This document shows positions 15,946 through 22,390 of a stretch of DNA of 25,831 nt, piece after piece; within the stretch, counting starts at the first letter, position 1; the number at the start of each line of letters is the position of its first letter. Under the pieces are notes generated by a model. The model did no database searches, was not told the origin of the DNA, and saw only the letters and a list, made by a program, of their open reading frames with translations. Position numbers and translations under genes: made by a program. The DNA comes from a virus, in the IMG/VR virus record IMGVR_UViG_3300035228_001327, positions 1 to 25,831 of that record; one strand, given 5' to 3'.

Positions 15946-16082
15946 TTTTTAGATTTTAACCAACAAGGTTTGCATAACGAATTTACCCAACTGCCATCAG
16001 GTGCTTGGTGTCCAACTTGAGGTGTTTCATTCGCTGGAACCATCTTACCACACTCAGAGCACTTTGTCTCCCACATCTTCAT
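15942..16082 (-). CDS. 46-residue zinc-ribbon-like protein
   Basis: An open frame from ATG at 16082 to TGA at 15942-15944 encodes 46 residues: a CSEC pair near the N-terminus (positions 8-11) and a CKPC pair at 37-40. These make a CxxC-x25-CxxC zinc ribbon, with WVNSL between them and a basic tail. It overlaps the upstream gene (TTATGA) and the downstream membrane protein gene (ATGA). Its place in an unbroken chain of four-base overlaps and the two matched Cys pairs make it a real gene despite its size. It may bind nucleic acid or a protein; the function is unknown. Confidence 0.75.
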   Translation of the reverse strand: MKMWETKCSECGKMVPANETPQVGHQAPDGSWVNSLCKPCWLKSKK

Positions 16083-16384
16083 AATGTTCTCTCTAATCGG
16101 TTTGTTGCTTGGTCTGGAAAATCTCTAGGACGACTATCTAACGCATTATCAGTTCTAGGCGAACCTTCATTTGCCTTCATCGTGTGTTGAAAGTTAATCC
16201 TCTTGTATCTAATGCAGAATGGGTCAGGCATCCAATATGTCACCTGCCAATTAATTAGTGGATTCAACTCAAGATGTTTCTCTACAGAATGATTAAAAAT
16301 GCCAATCTGAATATATCCATCATGAGTGACACAAGAGTTGTCACCGACTGACACGACAAATAGTTGTTTCAAAGAGTTCCTCAC
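16079..16384 (-). CDS. small protein, possible second part of a frame-split gene
   Basis: A frame of 101 codons from a GTG at 16384 to TGA at 16079. The protein-like core begins VVSVGDNSCVTHDGYIQIGIFNHSVEKHLELNPLINWQVTYWMPDPF and the C-terminus is polar. No Shine-Dalgarno precedes the GTG; a later GTG (VSVGD) is an alternative start. The frame overlaps the upstream 52-residue frame by 44 bases and lies in the +1 frame to it, so the two may be halves of one protein. Function unknown. Confidence 0.55.
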   Translation of the reverse strand: MRNSLKQLFVVSVGDNSCVTHDGYIQIGIFNHSVEKHLELNPLINWQVTYWMPDPFCIRYKRINFQHTMKANEGSPRTDNALDSRPRDFPDQATNRLERTL

Positions 16385-16499
16385 TGGGGTTGAGATTTTT
16401 CACAAATTGCACGGGATCCTTTTCGGACTTGTGTACCCAATGATAGCGTACACACTCAAATTCTGGATCCCATGTCTGGATACAGACATAATCTTTCAT
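16341..16499 (-). CDS. 52-residue hypothetical protein
   Basis: An open frame from ATG at 16499 to TGA at 16341-16343. It reads MKDYVCIQTWDPEFECVRYH and continues with WVHKSEKDPVQFV and ends TTICRVSR. The ATG overlaps the upstream stop as ATGA, which supports real translation. It ends inside the next gene's frame. It may be a short independent protein, or the N-terminal half of a longer protein joined with the 16079-16384 frame through a +1 shift. Confidence 0.6.
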   Translation of the reverse strand: MKDYVCIQTWDPEFECVRYHWVHKSEKDPVQFVKNLNPSEELFETTICRVSR

Positions 16500-16630
16500 T
16501 TGCGTTTCTTTCTAGGTTTCCGTTTACCGGTATGCTTCTTTACTAACTTGTTCAATTGTTCTGCATTCAACTTGTTAAGTTGTGCATTGACATACTTTAT
16601 CAATTTCTCTTTACATTCTGTTTTAGTCAC
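16496..16630 (-). CDS. small basic hypothetical protein
   Basis: A 44-residue protein from GTG at 16630 (VTKTECKEKLIKYVNAQ). A GGAG Shine-Dalgarno lies five bases upstream of the GTG, inside the preceding gene; ATG at 16645 is a possible alternative start, while longer starts overlap the upstream gene too deeply. It is helical (YVNAQLNKLNAEQLNKLV) and ends in a very basic tail (GKRKPRKKRK), suggesting nucleic-acid contact. It overlaps the next gene by ATGA. Confidence 0.5.
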   Translation of the reverse strand: MTKTECKEKLIKYVNAQLNKLNAEQLNKLVKKHTGKRKPRKKRK

Positions 16631-16937
16631 GTTGTCTCCAATCATCAGGTTTGTCTTGCTGAAACCAATTCTTGATGTCGTCAGCATCAGTGAATCCCTT
16701 TCTATGGTTGGATGGATCGGGATCACCTAAACCCATCCTATTCAGAAAATCGTCGGTACTGCCTTCTTCAATGTTTTGGGATGCTTGGCGTCTTGCCATC
16801 TTTAACATCTCATTAGCAGATGTATTTGCCTTTGCAAGTTTCTGTGCCCAGATCATATCATCTAGTTTTACATCATCATTATTTGCGATACGTTTACAAA
16901 TAAATTCCAGTCGTAGACGGTATTGTGTAGACAGCAT
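16623..16937 (-). CDS. conserved-type small protein downstream of gp32
   Basis: A 104-residue protein with a helical, charged N-terminal half (MLSTQYRLRLEFICKRIANNDD, LDDMIWAQKLAKANTSANEMLKMARRQ) and an acidic C-terminus containing FLNRMGLGDPDPSNHRKGF and WFQQDKPDDW. I do not recognise the family. It is the first gene after the gp32 terminator and inverted repeat, and a GATAAATA late-type box (16959-16966) lies 22 bases upstream, so it heads its own transcription unit that runs to 15224. Confidence 0.7.
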   Translation of the reverse strand: MLSTQYRLRLEFICKRIANNDDVKLDDMIWAQKLAKANTSANEMLKMARRQASQNIEEGSTDDFLNRMGLGDPDPSNHRKGFTDADDIKNWFQQDKPDDWRQRD

Positions 16938-16958
16938 AAATCTAAATCACATCTTGAT

Positions 16959-16966
16959 TATTTATC
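16959..16966 (-). promoter_or_regulatory. late-type promoter box for the 16937-15224 gene chain
   Basis: GATAAATA on the minus strand matches seven of eight bases of the T4 late box TATAAATA. It lies beyond the gp32 terminator and just before the first gene of the chain (ATG at 16937), so it probably restarts transcription there. Confidence 0.55.
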
Positions 16967-17033
16967 ATCGACCCTTTTGACCAATTTTTTGCCGGGGTTT
17001 TTTTCCCGACTTTTTTGAAACTAAAAGGTCGAT
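16967..17033. repeat. nested inverted repeat between gp32 terminator and late promoter
   Basis: Outer arms at 16967-16978 and 17023-17033 (plus: atcgacccttttg and aaaaggtcgat) pair with one bulged base. Inner arms at 16991-16996 and 17005-17010 (gccggg/cccgac) pair across a T-rich loop. On the plus strand the inner hairpin is followed by cttttttg, a terminator-like shape for rightward transcription, although no plus-strand gene is near. Confidence 0.6.
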
Positions 17034-17044
17034 TTTGTTTTGGC

Positions 17045-17076
17045 AAAAAAAAGGGGATCTTTTTTTAGACCCCCCT
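17045..17076 (-). terminator. Rho-independent terminator after gp32
   Basis: Just after the gp32 stop the minus strand forms an 8-pair stem (GGGGGTCT/AGATCCCC, one G-U pair) around an A-rich loop, followed by eight Ts. This should stop most transcription from the gp32 promoter. Confidence 0.85.
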
Positions 17077-17081
17077 TTATA

Positions 17082-17999
17082 TTACATCTCTTCGTTAGCA
17101 AGAGAGTCGAAGTAACTATAGTTGTCCTCATCCTTTTTAAGGAAAGGAGAACTTGATGTGATATCTGGATCATTAAATCCAGAGTTCAATGTACTCAGTT
17201 CTTCTTTCATAGAAGCAGGAACAGGCATCACTTCACGCTCTTCATCACGAACTTCTGCAGCAACACGGGCACCGCCAAGCACCATCCCAAGACGGGTCTT
17301 CAGTTCATCATATGACTTGAAGTTACTAGAAGCAGTGAACTCATTTAGATCATACATTTTGTTGTAGATCTCTTCCAATTGCTCGTCATCAAAACGACCA
17401 AGTGTTGAAGGGTTACCGAAAGCAGAAGCATCATAGTTCCAGAAACCTGCAACCTTCTTGATGCGAAGATTGAAGTCAGCACCTTGCCAAAGATCAAAAG
17501 GATTGACTGGTTCTTGACCCTTAAATTCAGGTTGCATAGATGCAATGATCTTGTCATGAATCTTCTTACCATACTTATAGAGGAAGACCTGACCTTCGTT
17601 CTGAGGGTTAGCAGGATCATCAATAACATAGATGTTGCTGTAGTAAGACAGTTTACGCTTCTGCTTACGTGCAACTTCCTTATCACTATCAAGACCGCTG
17701 TTCCACAACAGACGATTTGCCTCACTTACAGGATCTTGTTGTCCAAGAGTAGTAAGGGAGTTCTCAATGTACCATCCACCAGGACCTTGGAAAGCATGAC
17801 TCCATACTTTTGCCCAAGGCATATCAGAACCTTCGCTAGGAGGTAGGAATCGAATGATAGCACTACCTACACCATCTTTACCCATGGTAGGTTTCCAGAG
17901 TCGCTCATCGACATAACCTGAAACACCTTCTACCTTATTAATTTCTTTATTAAGCTTCTCTAGAAGAGAACCTTGTGTTTTAAGTGATCTGAAAGACAT
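17082..17999 (-). CDS. 32: single-stranded DNA-binding protein gp32
   Basis: A 305-residue T4 gp32 homologue (T4: 301). The basic N-terminal B-domain (MSFRSLKTQGSLLEKL) drives cooperative binding. The OB-fold core includes SAIIRFLPPSEGS, then KRKLSYYSNIYVIDDPANPQNEGQVFLYKYGKKIHDKI, a clear match to T4. The C-terminus is acidic and ends YFDSLANEEM, the tail that recruits gp59 and other partners. The T4 zinc-binding cysteines are absent; the protein has no cysteine at all. The ATG at 17999 has a GGAG site and its own promoter, and a strong terminator follows. Gp32 coats single-stranded DNA in replication, recombination and repair. Confidence 0.95.
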   Translation of the reverse strand: MSFRSLKTQGSLLEKLNKEINKVEGVSGYVDERLWKPTMGKDGVGSAIIRFLPPSEGSDMPWAKVWSHAFQGPGGWYIENSLTTLGQQDPVSEANRLLWNSGLDSDKEVARKQKRKLSYYSNIYVIDDPANPQNEGQVFLYKYGKKIHDKIIASMQPEFKGQEPVNPFDLWQGADFNLRIKKVAGFWNYDASAFGNPSTLGRFDDEQLEEIYNKMYDLNEFTASSNFKSYDELKTRLGMVLGGARVAAEVRDEEREVMPVPASMKEELSTLNSGFNDPDITSSSPFLKKDEDNYSYFDSLANEEM

Positions 18000-18009
18000 T
18001 TGTATTCTC

Positions 18010-18043
18010 CGTATTGTTTGGATTGTGTCGTATTGACTGGATT
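18010..18043 (-). repeat. direct repeat in the gp32 leader
   Basis: Two copies of the 15-base unit AATCCANNCAATACG (18029-18043 and 18010-18024, 19-base period) lie between the gp32 -10 box and its Shine-Dalgarno. The first copy spans the predicted start of RNA; the second is fully in the leader, next to GGAG. The leader looks unstructured and A-rich, as expected of a gp32 self-binding site. Confidence 0.7.
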
Positions 18044-18072
18044 ATCATAGCATAGTCACTAGTCATTGTCAA
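18044..18072 (-). promoter_or_regulatory. sigma70-type promoter of gp32
   Basis: TTGACA (18067-18072), a 17-base spacer and TATGAT (18044-18049) on the minus strand. The -35 box lies within the last codons of the DUF1825 gene, so gp32 can be made on its own at a high level as well as from upstream readthrough. RNA would start near 18037. Confidence 0.8.
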
Positions 18073-18403
18073 GGAACTGGGAACGCAAGTTCTGAATAGA
18101 CGAGCGACCTAGTTTAAAAATCTCAGGTCCAATCTCCGTGGTGGGCATCCCCATCCTCTTTGCTTGGGTTCTGAAATTTTCCTTTACTGTCTGACTATCT
18201 TCGTCATTGGAAAGATTCACTCTTGTATATAGGATCTCCTGCATATCAATTAATCTTTCCATTTTCTTAAGAAGTTGTTCCTTCTCATCATCTGATTGCA
18301 TTTGTATTAGAGGCAGTGACATATAAATTTCTTTATATAATTCATGCATTGACTCTACTTCTTTGCGAACAATCTCTGATGAGAATAAATTCTTGTCATT
18401 CAT
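18059..18403 (-). CDS. DUF1825-like protein between gp59 and gp32
   Basis: A 114-residue, mostly helical protein. The opening FSSEIVRKEVESMHELYKEIY, then LLKKMERLIDMQEILYTRVNLSND and a KENFRTQAKRMGM segment, match the pattern of DUF1825, a family of short proteins found mainly in cyanobacteria and their phages. Its biochemical role is unknown to me. It lies between the helicase loader gp59 and the ssDNA-binding protein gp32 and overlaps gp59 by ATGA, which suggests a replication- or transcription-linked job and co-translation with gp59. Confidence 0.75.
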   Translation of the reverse strand: MNDKNLFSSEIVRKEVESMHELYKEIYMSLPLIQMQSDDEKEQLLKKMERLIDMQEILYTRVNLSNDEDSQTVKENFRTQAKRMGMPTTEIGPEIFKLGRSSIQNLRSQFLDND

Positions 18404-18972
18404 AGTTTCTGTAGTACCATTTGCTTAATTCGTGTTGGATCCTCCTCAATAAAAGGATCATACTTATGTAGAAGAAACGATAACTGCTTCCAGATAACAT
18501 CATCCTTCAATAAGTTATCATACCTACTAACAAAATCAGTAATTTTGTTTAGCATAATGAGGGTTTCCAACATCACCCTACCACCAAGATATGATTTCAG
18601 TAATTGAGAATGTCCCCTACTACATTTGAATACCTCATTAAAATTTGTTGAAAGAGTAGAAAGATTTTCAATATCCTGCCCAAACAAATAAGTAATACTC
18701 TGCATCTTTCTCTTCCACTCCATATAATTCTTGTCATTCATCTGAAGGACATGAAAATTAGAGTTGACTAGAAAATTAGATACAAAGTATTGTTCTAGTT
18801 CTTCTGCTGTATATTTTCTGGAGAGTTTCTCAAAAAAGTAAACATCATTCCTCTCCATAAATTTTTCTTGAGATACTTTAATACTTCCTTGGTAGTGAAA
18901 GTAATCATATGTTTTACGACTAAAGTGTGTCTTCAGTGCAACATAAATTTGATAAACCTCAAAAGGGTACAT
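18400..18972 (-). CDS. 59: gp59 replicative helicase loader
   Basis: A 190-residue homologue of T4 gp59 (217). Matching features are VYQIYVALKTHF near the N-terminus, VSQEKFMERNDVYFFEKLSRKYTAEELEQYFVSNFLVN (T4 has a closely similar RRDKYFFQKLSEKYKLKEL), LFGQDIENL, and a helical C-terminal domain with VIWKQLSFLLHKYDPF. Gp59 binds gp32-coated forks and loads the gp41 helicase. It starts two bases after gp33, as in the T4 33-59-32 order, and ends in an ATGA overlap with the DUF1825 gene. Confidence 0.85.
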   Translation of the reverse strand: MYPFEVYQIYVALKTHFSRKTYDYFHYQGSIKVSQEKFMERNDVYFFEKLSRKYTAEELEQYFVSNFLVNSNFHVLQMNDKNYMEWKRKMQSITYLFGQDIENLSTLSTNFNEVFKCSRGHSQLLKSYLGGRVMLETLIMLNKITDFVSRYDNLLKDDVIWKQLSFLLHKYDPFIEEDPTRIKQMVLQKL

Positions 18973-18974
18973 AA

Positions 18975-19244
18975 TTAAATAGGTAGAACACCTCTGGTTG
19001 TTTTTTTAATGTAGTTAAGACGAGTTGCCTCTGCCTTAATCTTTTCTTTCAGTGAGGGTGCAATCAATTTTACAACTGATTCAATCTCAAGGTCTTTTGA
19101 ATCACAAAAATCAACAATAGCATCAATGTAATTTAATGTCTTGTTACTATCTTTGACAATGTTTTCAATAGTCATTGAAAACTTGTTCTTGTCCATAAAG
19201 TTCTCGTCAATAAGTTCATTAATGTTTTTGTTTTTAGTGGGCAT
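18975..19244 (-). CDS. 33: gp33 late transcription coactivator
   Basis: An 89-residue protein from the ATG at 19244 (MPTKNKNINEL). The pattern FSMTIENIVKDSNKTLNYIDAIVDFCDSKDLEI followed by VVKLIAPSLKEKIKAEATRLNYI aligns with T4 gp33 (FIIEKMVEEF…YLEATTAFLEEN…EKIQSEA). Gp33 bridges RNA polymerase and the sliding clamp and, with the gp55 sigma factor, switches on late promoters. It overlaps the upstream exonuclease gene by 11 bases and lies next to gp59, the T4 gene order. A TTG five codons upstream is a less likely start. Confidence 0.8.
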   Translation of the reverse strand: MPTKNKNINELIDENFMDKNKFSMTIENIVKDSNKTLNYIDAIVDFCDSKDLEIESVVKLIAPSLKEKIKAEATRLNYIKKTTRGVLPI

Positions 19245-19896
19245 CTTTGTACTCTGCAATGTAATCTTTTAGCAGAGGAACATAATCTTCAGGATCTTTA
19301 ACAAAAATTTGTGTGTCCCCTGTTTGGCATGTGATTAAAGTAACGATCTGATCGACCTTGATACCAGATCGTTCCTCATACATCTTAGCATACCCTGTCT
19401 CTTGAACAAAATAACTTTCAATCCAAGATTCTTTCTTTTCTTTACCAGAAGTTTTAAAATCTATAATTGAAAGTTTGTTGTCAAACTCAGCAATACAATC
19501 AACCCTGCCAGCGATCCCAAACTCATGACTATAGAGAGGTGCCTCTTGGAAATGAATGTTGTTGATTCTACTGAGCATGGACTTTGCTTGATTGAATAGT
19601 ATCAAAGCAAGATAGTCGTTTTTATACTTATCTAAACTAAGATCATTGTTTAGATAATCTTCGACAATACTATGTAGTTTTGTCCCAACATTTGCTGCAC
19701 GGGATGAGATTTTATTTGCTTCCTCATTCCCTACTCTCTTCCTCCATTCTGCAATTGACTTGCGTTTACGATAGGAACAGATAGTAGACATAGATGTATA
19801 CTGACTATCACCTACAGCATAAAATCTCTTTCCACTAGGAGCAGTAGTCGCCTTGATGTCCTCAAGGAGGACACCCATATTAACATGATTAAACAT
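19234..19896 (-). CDS. PD-(D/E)XK exonuclease (RecB/Cas4-like)
   Basis: A 220-residue nuclease of the RecB-like PD-(D/E)XK fold. Residues visible in order: GTKLHSIVEDYL (the H..E helix), HEFGIAGRVDCIAEF (motif II Asp), LSIIDFKTSGKEK (D-x-K) and YFVQETGYAKMYEE (Q..Y motif). These belong to the MGME1/Cas4-type exonuclease group, often found in cyanophages. It probably trims DNA ends in replication, recombination or host DNA breakdown. The ATG at 19896 overlaps the PhoH stop (TAATG). Confidence 0.8.
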   Translation of the reverse strand: MFNHVNMGVLLEDIKATTAPSGKRFYAVGDSQYTSMSTICSYRKRKSIAEWRKRVGNEEANKISSRAANVGTKLHSIVEDYLNNDLSLDKYKNDYLALILFNQAKSMLSRINNIHFQEAPLYSHEFGIAGRVDCIAEFDNKLSIIDFKTSGKEKKESWIESYFVQETGYAKMYEERSGIKVDQIVTLITCQTGDTQIFVKDPEDYVPLLKDYIAEYKDAH

Positions 19897-20651
19897 TAAG
19901 CAAACCCAAGGTGCATTTTACTGATGATGTAACTCTTGATGAGTCCACTTCTTACGATGTCATTGACATCAAATTCAATACTTTCAAACTCATCCATAAC
20001 CTCAAGAATTTTCATGAAGTCAAGGATACCATTCTTCTCATTCGTTTTGATAAGATCAGTTTGAAGAGCATCACCTGCAAAAATAATCTTACAGTTCTGT
20101 CCAACACGTGTAATAATTGAATCTAATTCATGGAAGTTTAGATTCTGACATTCATCAACAATGACAATAGAATTGTCTAGTGTAGTACCACGAAGGAATG
20201 AAGTAGACCAGAACGAAATAGTTTCCTGTGCTTTCAGATTGTCATACAACATGTTATATGCTGGATCATCAGGCATCTTGAACATATGCTCAACCATATT
20301 CTTATATGGAATCTGATACAAATTTGACTTGTCATCATGATCTCCAGGGAGGAAACCAATCTCTCTTGTAGGTACAAGAGATCTAACTAAGTACAGTTTC
20401 TCATATGATGAAGTGCCAGTCAAGATTTCTCTCAATGCTAAGTACATAGCAACAAAAGTTTTACCTGTACCGGCACATCCATAAAGAAACAAATGCTTTC
20501 CTGCATCGTAAGCATCAAATGCTTTAATTTGATTATCAGTAAGAGGTTCAACCTCTCTCAGATGCTCAATATTGATTGGTTTCTTACGTCTCATTTGCTT
20601 TGGAGTGCTGTTAGCAAAATCGAACTGGGTGTCCTTTCTTCTTCTTGGCAT
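19896..20651 (-). CDS. phoH: PhoH-like ATPase
   Basis: A 251-residue PhoH-family P-loop protein. Walker A is GCAGTGKT (about residue 58-65), preceded by LTDNQIKAFDAYDAGKHLFL. LVRSLVPTREIGFLPG is the PhoH signature loop, SIVIVDECQNLNFHEL holds Walker B, and IIFAGDALQTDL the sensor region. PhoH is a core cyanophage gene. Despite the name its role in phosphate stress is not proven, and an ATP-dependent RNA or nucleic-acid function is likely. It begins MPRRRKDTQF, six bases after the upstream gene. Confidence 0.9.
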   Translation of the reverse strand: MPRRRKDTQFDFANSTPKQMRRKKPINIEHLREVEPLTDNQIKAFDAYDAGKHLFLYGCAGTGKTFVAMYLALREILTGTSSYEKLYLVRSLVPTREIGFLPGDHDDKSNLYQIPYKNMVEHMFKMPDDPAYNMLYDNLKAQETISFWSTSFLRGTTLDNSIVIVDECQNLNFHELDSIITRVGQNCKIIFAGDALQTDLIKTNEKNGILDFMKILEVMDEFESIEFDVNDIVRSGLIKSYIISKMHLGFA

Positions 20652-20656
20652 AAACT

Positions 20657-20890
20657 TTAATGAGTGTCGATGTTAGATCTAATGTTTGCTTTTTTAATTG
20701 ACTTCAGAACATCCCTAAACCCGTCAGGAACTTTATTCTTGACGCCAGCATCAGCAACAACACCAGGAAATGAATCATGATACTGTTCAAGATGGGGATT
20801 ATCCAGTTTATATTTATCGAGAACCGTAAAACTCATACGAGTTTCAGTGATCTCTCCAGTGTCTTTATTCCTGAACTGGTACGTCGGCAT
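20657..20890 (-). CDS. MPTYQFR-type small conserved protein
   Basis: A 77-residue protein from the ATG at 20890, preceded by a strong purine-rich GGGGGAAGG ribosome site; upstream starts would overlap the previous gene deeply. It begins MPTYQFRNKDTGEITE, the opening of FmdB-type zinc-ribbon proteins, but lacks their cysteines. The C-terminus (KVPDGFRDVLKSIKKANIRSNID) is a basic helix. Small cysteine-free relatives of this kind sit near phoH in cyanophages. The function is unknown. It overlaps the previous gene by 26 bases. Confidence 0.7.
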   Translation of the reverse strand: MPTYQFRNKDTGEITETRMSFTVLDKYKLDNPHLEQYHDSFPGVVADAGVKNKVPDGFRDVLKSIKKANIRSNIDTH

Positions 20891-21101
20891 CGCCTTCCCC
20901 CTCTTTCGTTTTATTGAATCCAAAAGGACCTGCTGATTTTTCTTCTAGTGCTACCTTTAATGCAACACCACCGACTGCCTCCATACATTTAAGAATGTCT
21001 TCGGTCTTAGCACCTTCACCAAGTTCTTTGGCAATGTACCAATACTTTGGCCAGAATGTTTCTCCTGCCCTTTGATAATCATCAAGTGTTAGTAGTTTCA
21101 T
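20865..21101 (-). CDS. small conserved-type hypothetical protein
   Basis: A 78-residue protein with a compact, probably helical core (LTLDDYQRAGETFWPKYWYIAKELGEG, TEDILKCMEAVGGVALKVALEE) and a charged C-terminus that overlaps the next gene. The gene begins within the last 20 bases of thyX. It is one of a run of tightly overlapped small genes. I do not recognise the family. Confidence 0.65.
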   Translation of the reverse strand: MKLLTLDDYQRAGETFWPKYWYIAKELGEGAKTEDILKCMEAVGGVALKVALEEKSAGPFGFNKTKEGEGDADVPVQE

Positions 21102-21738
21102 GGGTTGTCCATCCTAATGCTTCAGCGACTATTGGAAATTGACCTGCAAACAAACACTTACATTCATTTGCAATGTCCATGTGTTCTTTCTGTGTTCCAT
21201 TAGCGGAACGCAGATCGATATAATGAATCCATGACCGAACTGATCCAGTCATGTAAATTTTGGTTGGTACGGCAAGGGGAAGCACAAAACGAGCACATTC
21301 CTTTGCAATACCTTGGGCAAGCATCTCACGATAAAGATCCATACCTTCAGCAAAATAGTTTTGCATTGCGATTTCAAATCTTTGCCTAGTAAAGGCATCG
21401 ATATCATCGATACTATTCTGCCGGTTCTTTGTATCCTGACGACGAAGTTCTGGTAGAGGAATGACATCCGTCAACATAGAACTGTCAGCATACCGTTGTG
21501 AAAATTCTTGATAGGTGAAGGACCTATGACGCAGTATCTGTGCCGCCAGTCCCCTGGTGGTCTGGATCTCAAGCGTCATGTATGCCTGCTCAAAGACGCT
21601 CCAATGGTTGTGTTTGATGCAATAGGATAAAAGACCAGCAACCTTTGGATTGTCTTGATTGTTAGGGTTGCTCACCCTTGCCACGTACCCCATGTGTGCT
21701 TCAGCATCTGGGGTAACACTAATAACTTTAACCTGCAT
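21082..21738 (-). CDS. thyX: flavin-dependent thymidylate synthase ThyX
   Basis: A 218-residue ThyX enzyme, which makes dTMP from dUMP using FAD, NADPH and methylene-tetrahydrofolate. The diagnostic motif RHRSFTYQEFSQRY fits the ThyX RHRxx(S/T)xxxxSxR signature with Thr at the first variable site. HNHWSVFEQAYMTLEIQTTRG and SWIHYIDLRSANGTQKEHM are further family blocks. It supplies thymidine nucleotides for phage replication and stands in for host thymidylate synthase. The ATG at 21738 overlaps the previous gene by 11 bases. Confidence 0.95.
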   Translation of the reverse strand: MQVKVISVTPDAEAHMGYVARVSNPNNQDNPKVAGLLSYCIKHNHWSVFEQAYMTLEIQTTRGLAAQILRHRSFTYQEFSQRYADSSMLTDVIPLPELRRQDTKNRQNSIDDIDAFTRQRFEIAMQNYFAEGMDLYREMLAQGIAKECARFVLPLAVPTKIYMTGSVRSWIHYIDLRSANGTQKEHMDIANECKCLFAGQFPIVAEALGWTTHETTNT

Positions 21739-21943
21739 AATATGCTAAAAAATACTTTACAATGCCAGACGAACTGACGTGTCCTTGAGAGACCCAATCA
21801 TGACAGCAATTTTGAATACTCTCCATGCTATGCAAAGGTTCTCCATTTTCTTTTGTCAAACCACCATACTTATTAAGAAGAATGGTGTACACCGTTTGGC
21901 GTAGTTCCATACGCTCTTCGTTGTAGCGCCAATCAGTTCTCAT
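21728..21943 (-). CDS. small conserved-type hypothetical protein
   Basis: A 71-residue protein (MRTDWRYNEERMELRQTVYTILLNKYGG…) with a two-helix look, a paired cysteine (NCC) and a hydrophobic C-terminus (GIVKYFLAYYAG). It overlaps the upstream gene by ATGA and thyX by 11 bases, so the three are coupled. I do not recognise it. Confidence 0.65.
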   Translation of the reverse strand: MRTDWRYNEERMELRQTVYTILLNKYGGLTKENGEPLHSMESIQNCCHDWVSQGHVSSSGIVKYFLAYYAG

Positions 21944-22326
21944 TTTTTTTCTTTTTTAGGTTTGTTACCCCATTGCTTCGGATTAATCATACCATACCAT
22001 TGCTCCATTGTCAAGATATGTCCACCTGCTGCTTTTAAAAGATCATAATAGGCATCAAAAATCTTGACGTACTTAGGTCCTGAAACATGATCATGCTTTA
22101 CTTGACCATTAATTACATAAGATACTAGTACTGCATTGTATGGAAATTGTTTCTTATCAATGCTTTCTGGATTGCAATCGTGAGAGAAAACTACTACCTC
22201 ATACTTATTAAGTAATAGTTTTTTATCTTCCTCAGTTAAGTTGAACTGTACTGATGAGTTCTCTGATTCGATCTTCACAGAATCCTGGGTTTGAGAGTAC
22301 GACTCTGTTGAAAGTTTCTCGCTCAT
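21940..22326 (-). CDS. hypothetical protein
   Basis: A 128-residue protein. The first ~30 residues are polar and Ser-rich, followed by a compact domain: LLLNKYEVVVFSHDCNPESIDKK, AVLVSYVINGQVKHDHVSGPKYVKIFDAYYDLLKAAG and a basic tail (NKPKKEKK). The ATG at 22326 has a good AGAGGAG site. It opens the block that runs through thyX. Function unknown. Confidence 0.65.
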   Translation of the reverse strand: MSEKLSTESYSQTQDSVKIESENSSVQFNLTEEDKKLLLNKYEVVVFSHDCNPESIDKKQFPYNAVLVSYVINGQVKHDHVSGPKYVKIFDAYYDLLKAAGGHILTMEQWYGMINPKQWGNKPKKEKK

Positions 22327-22390
22327 TATGCTCCTCTTGTATGCATTTTTTAATCATGTAAATTACCCTAGTTTCATTGACAATGCTCAC

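Noticed and set aside
17345-17846. Frames of 120-126 codons inside gp32 on both strands
   Set aside because: They lie within the unmistakable gp32 coding region and have unnatural composition.
22265-22360. A 41-codon minus-strand frame starting MIKKCIQEEHNER over the start of the 128-residue gene
   Set aside because: It mostly overlaps a better supported gene with a good ribosome site and has no protein-like pattern.
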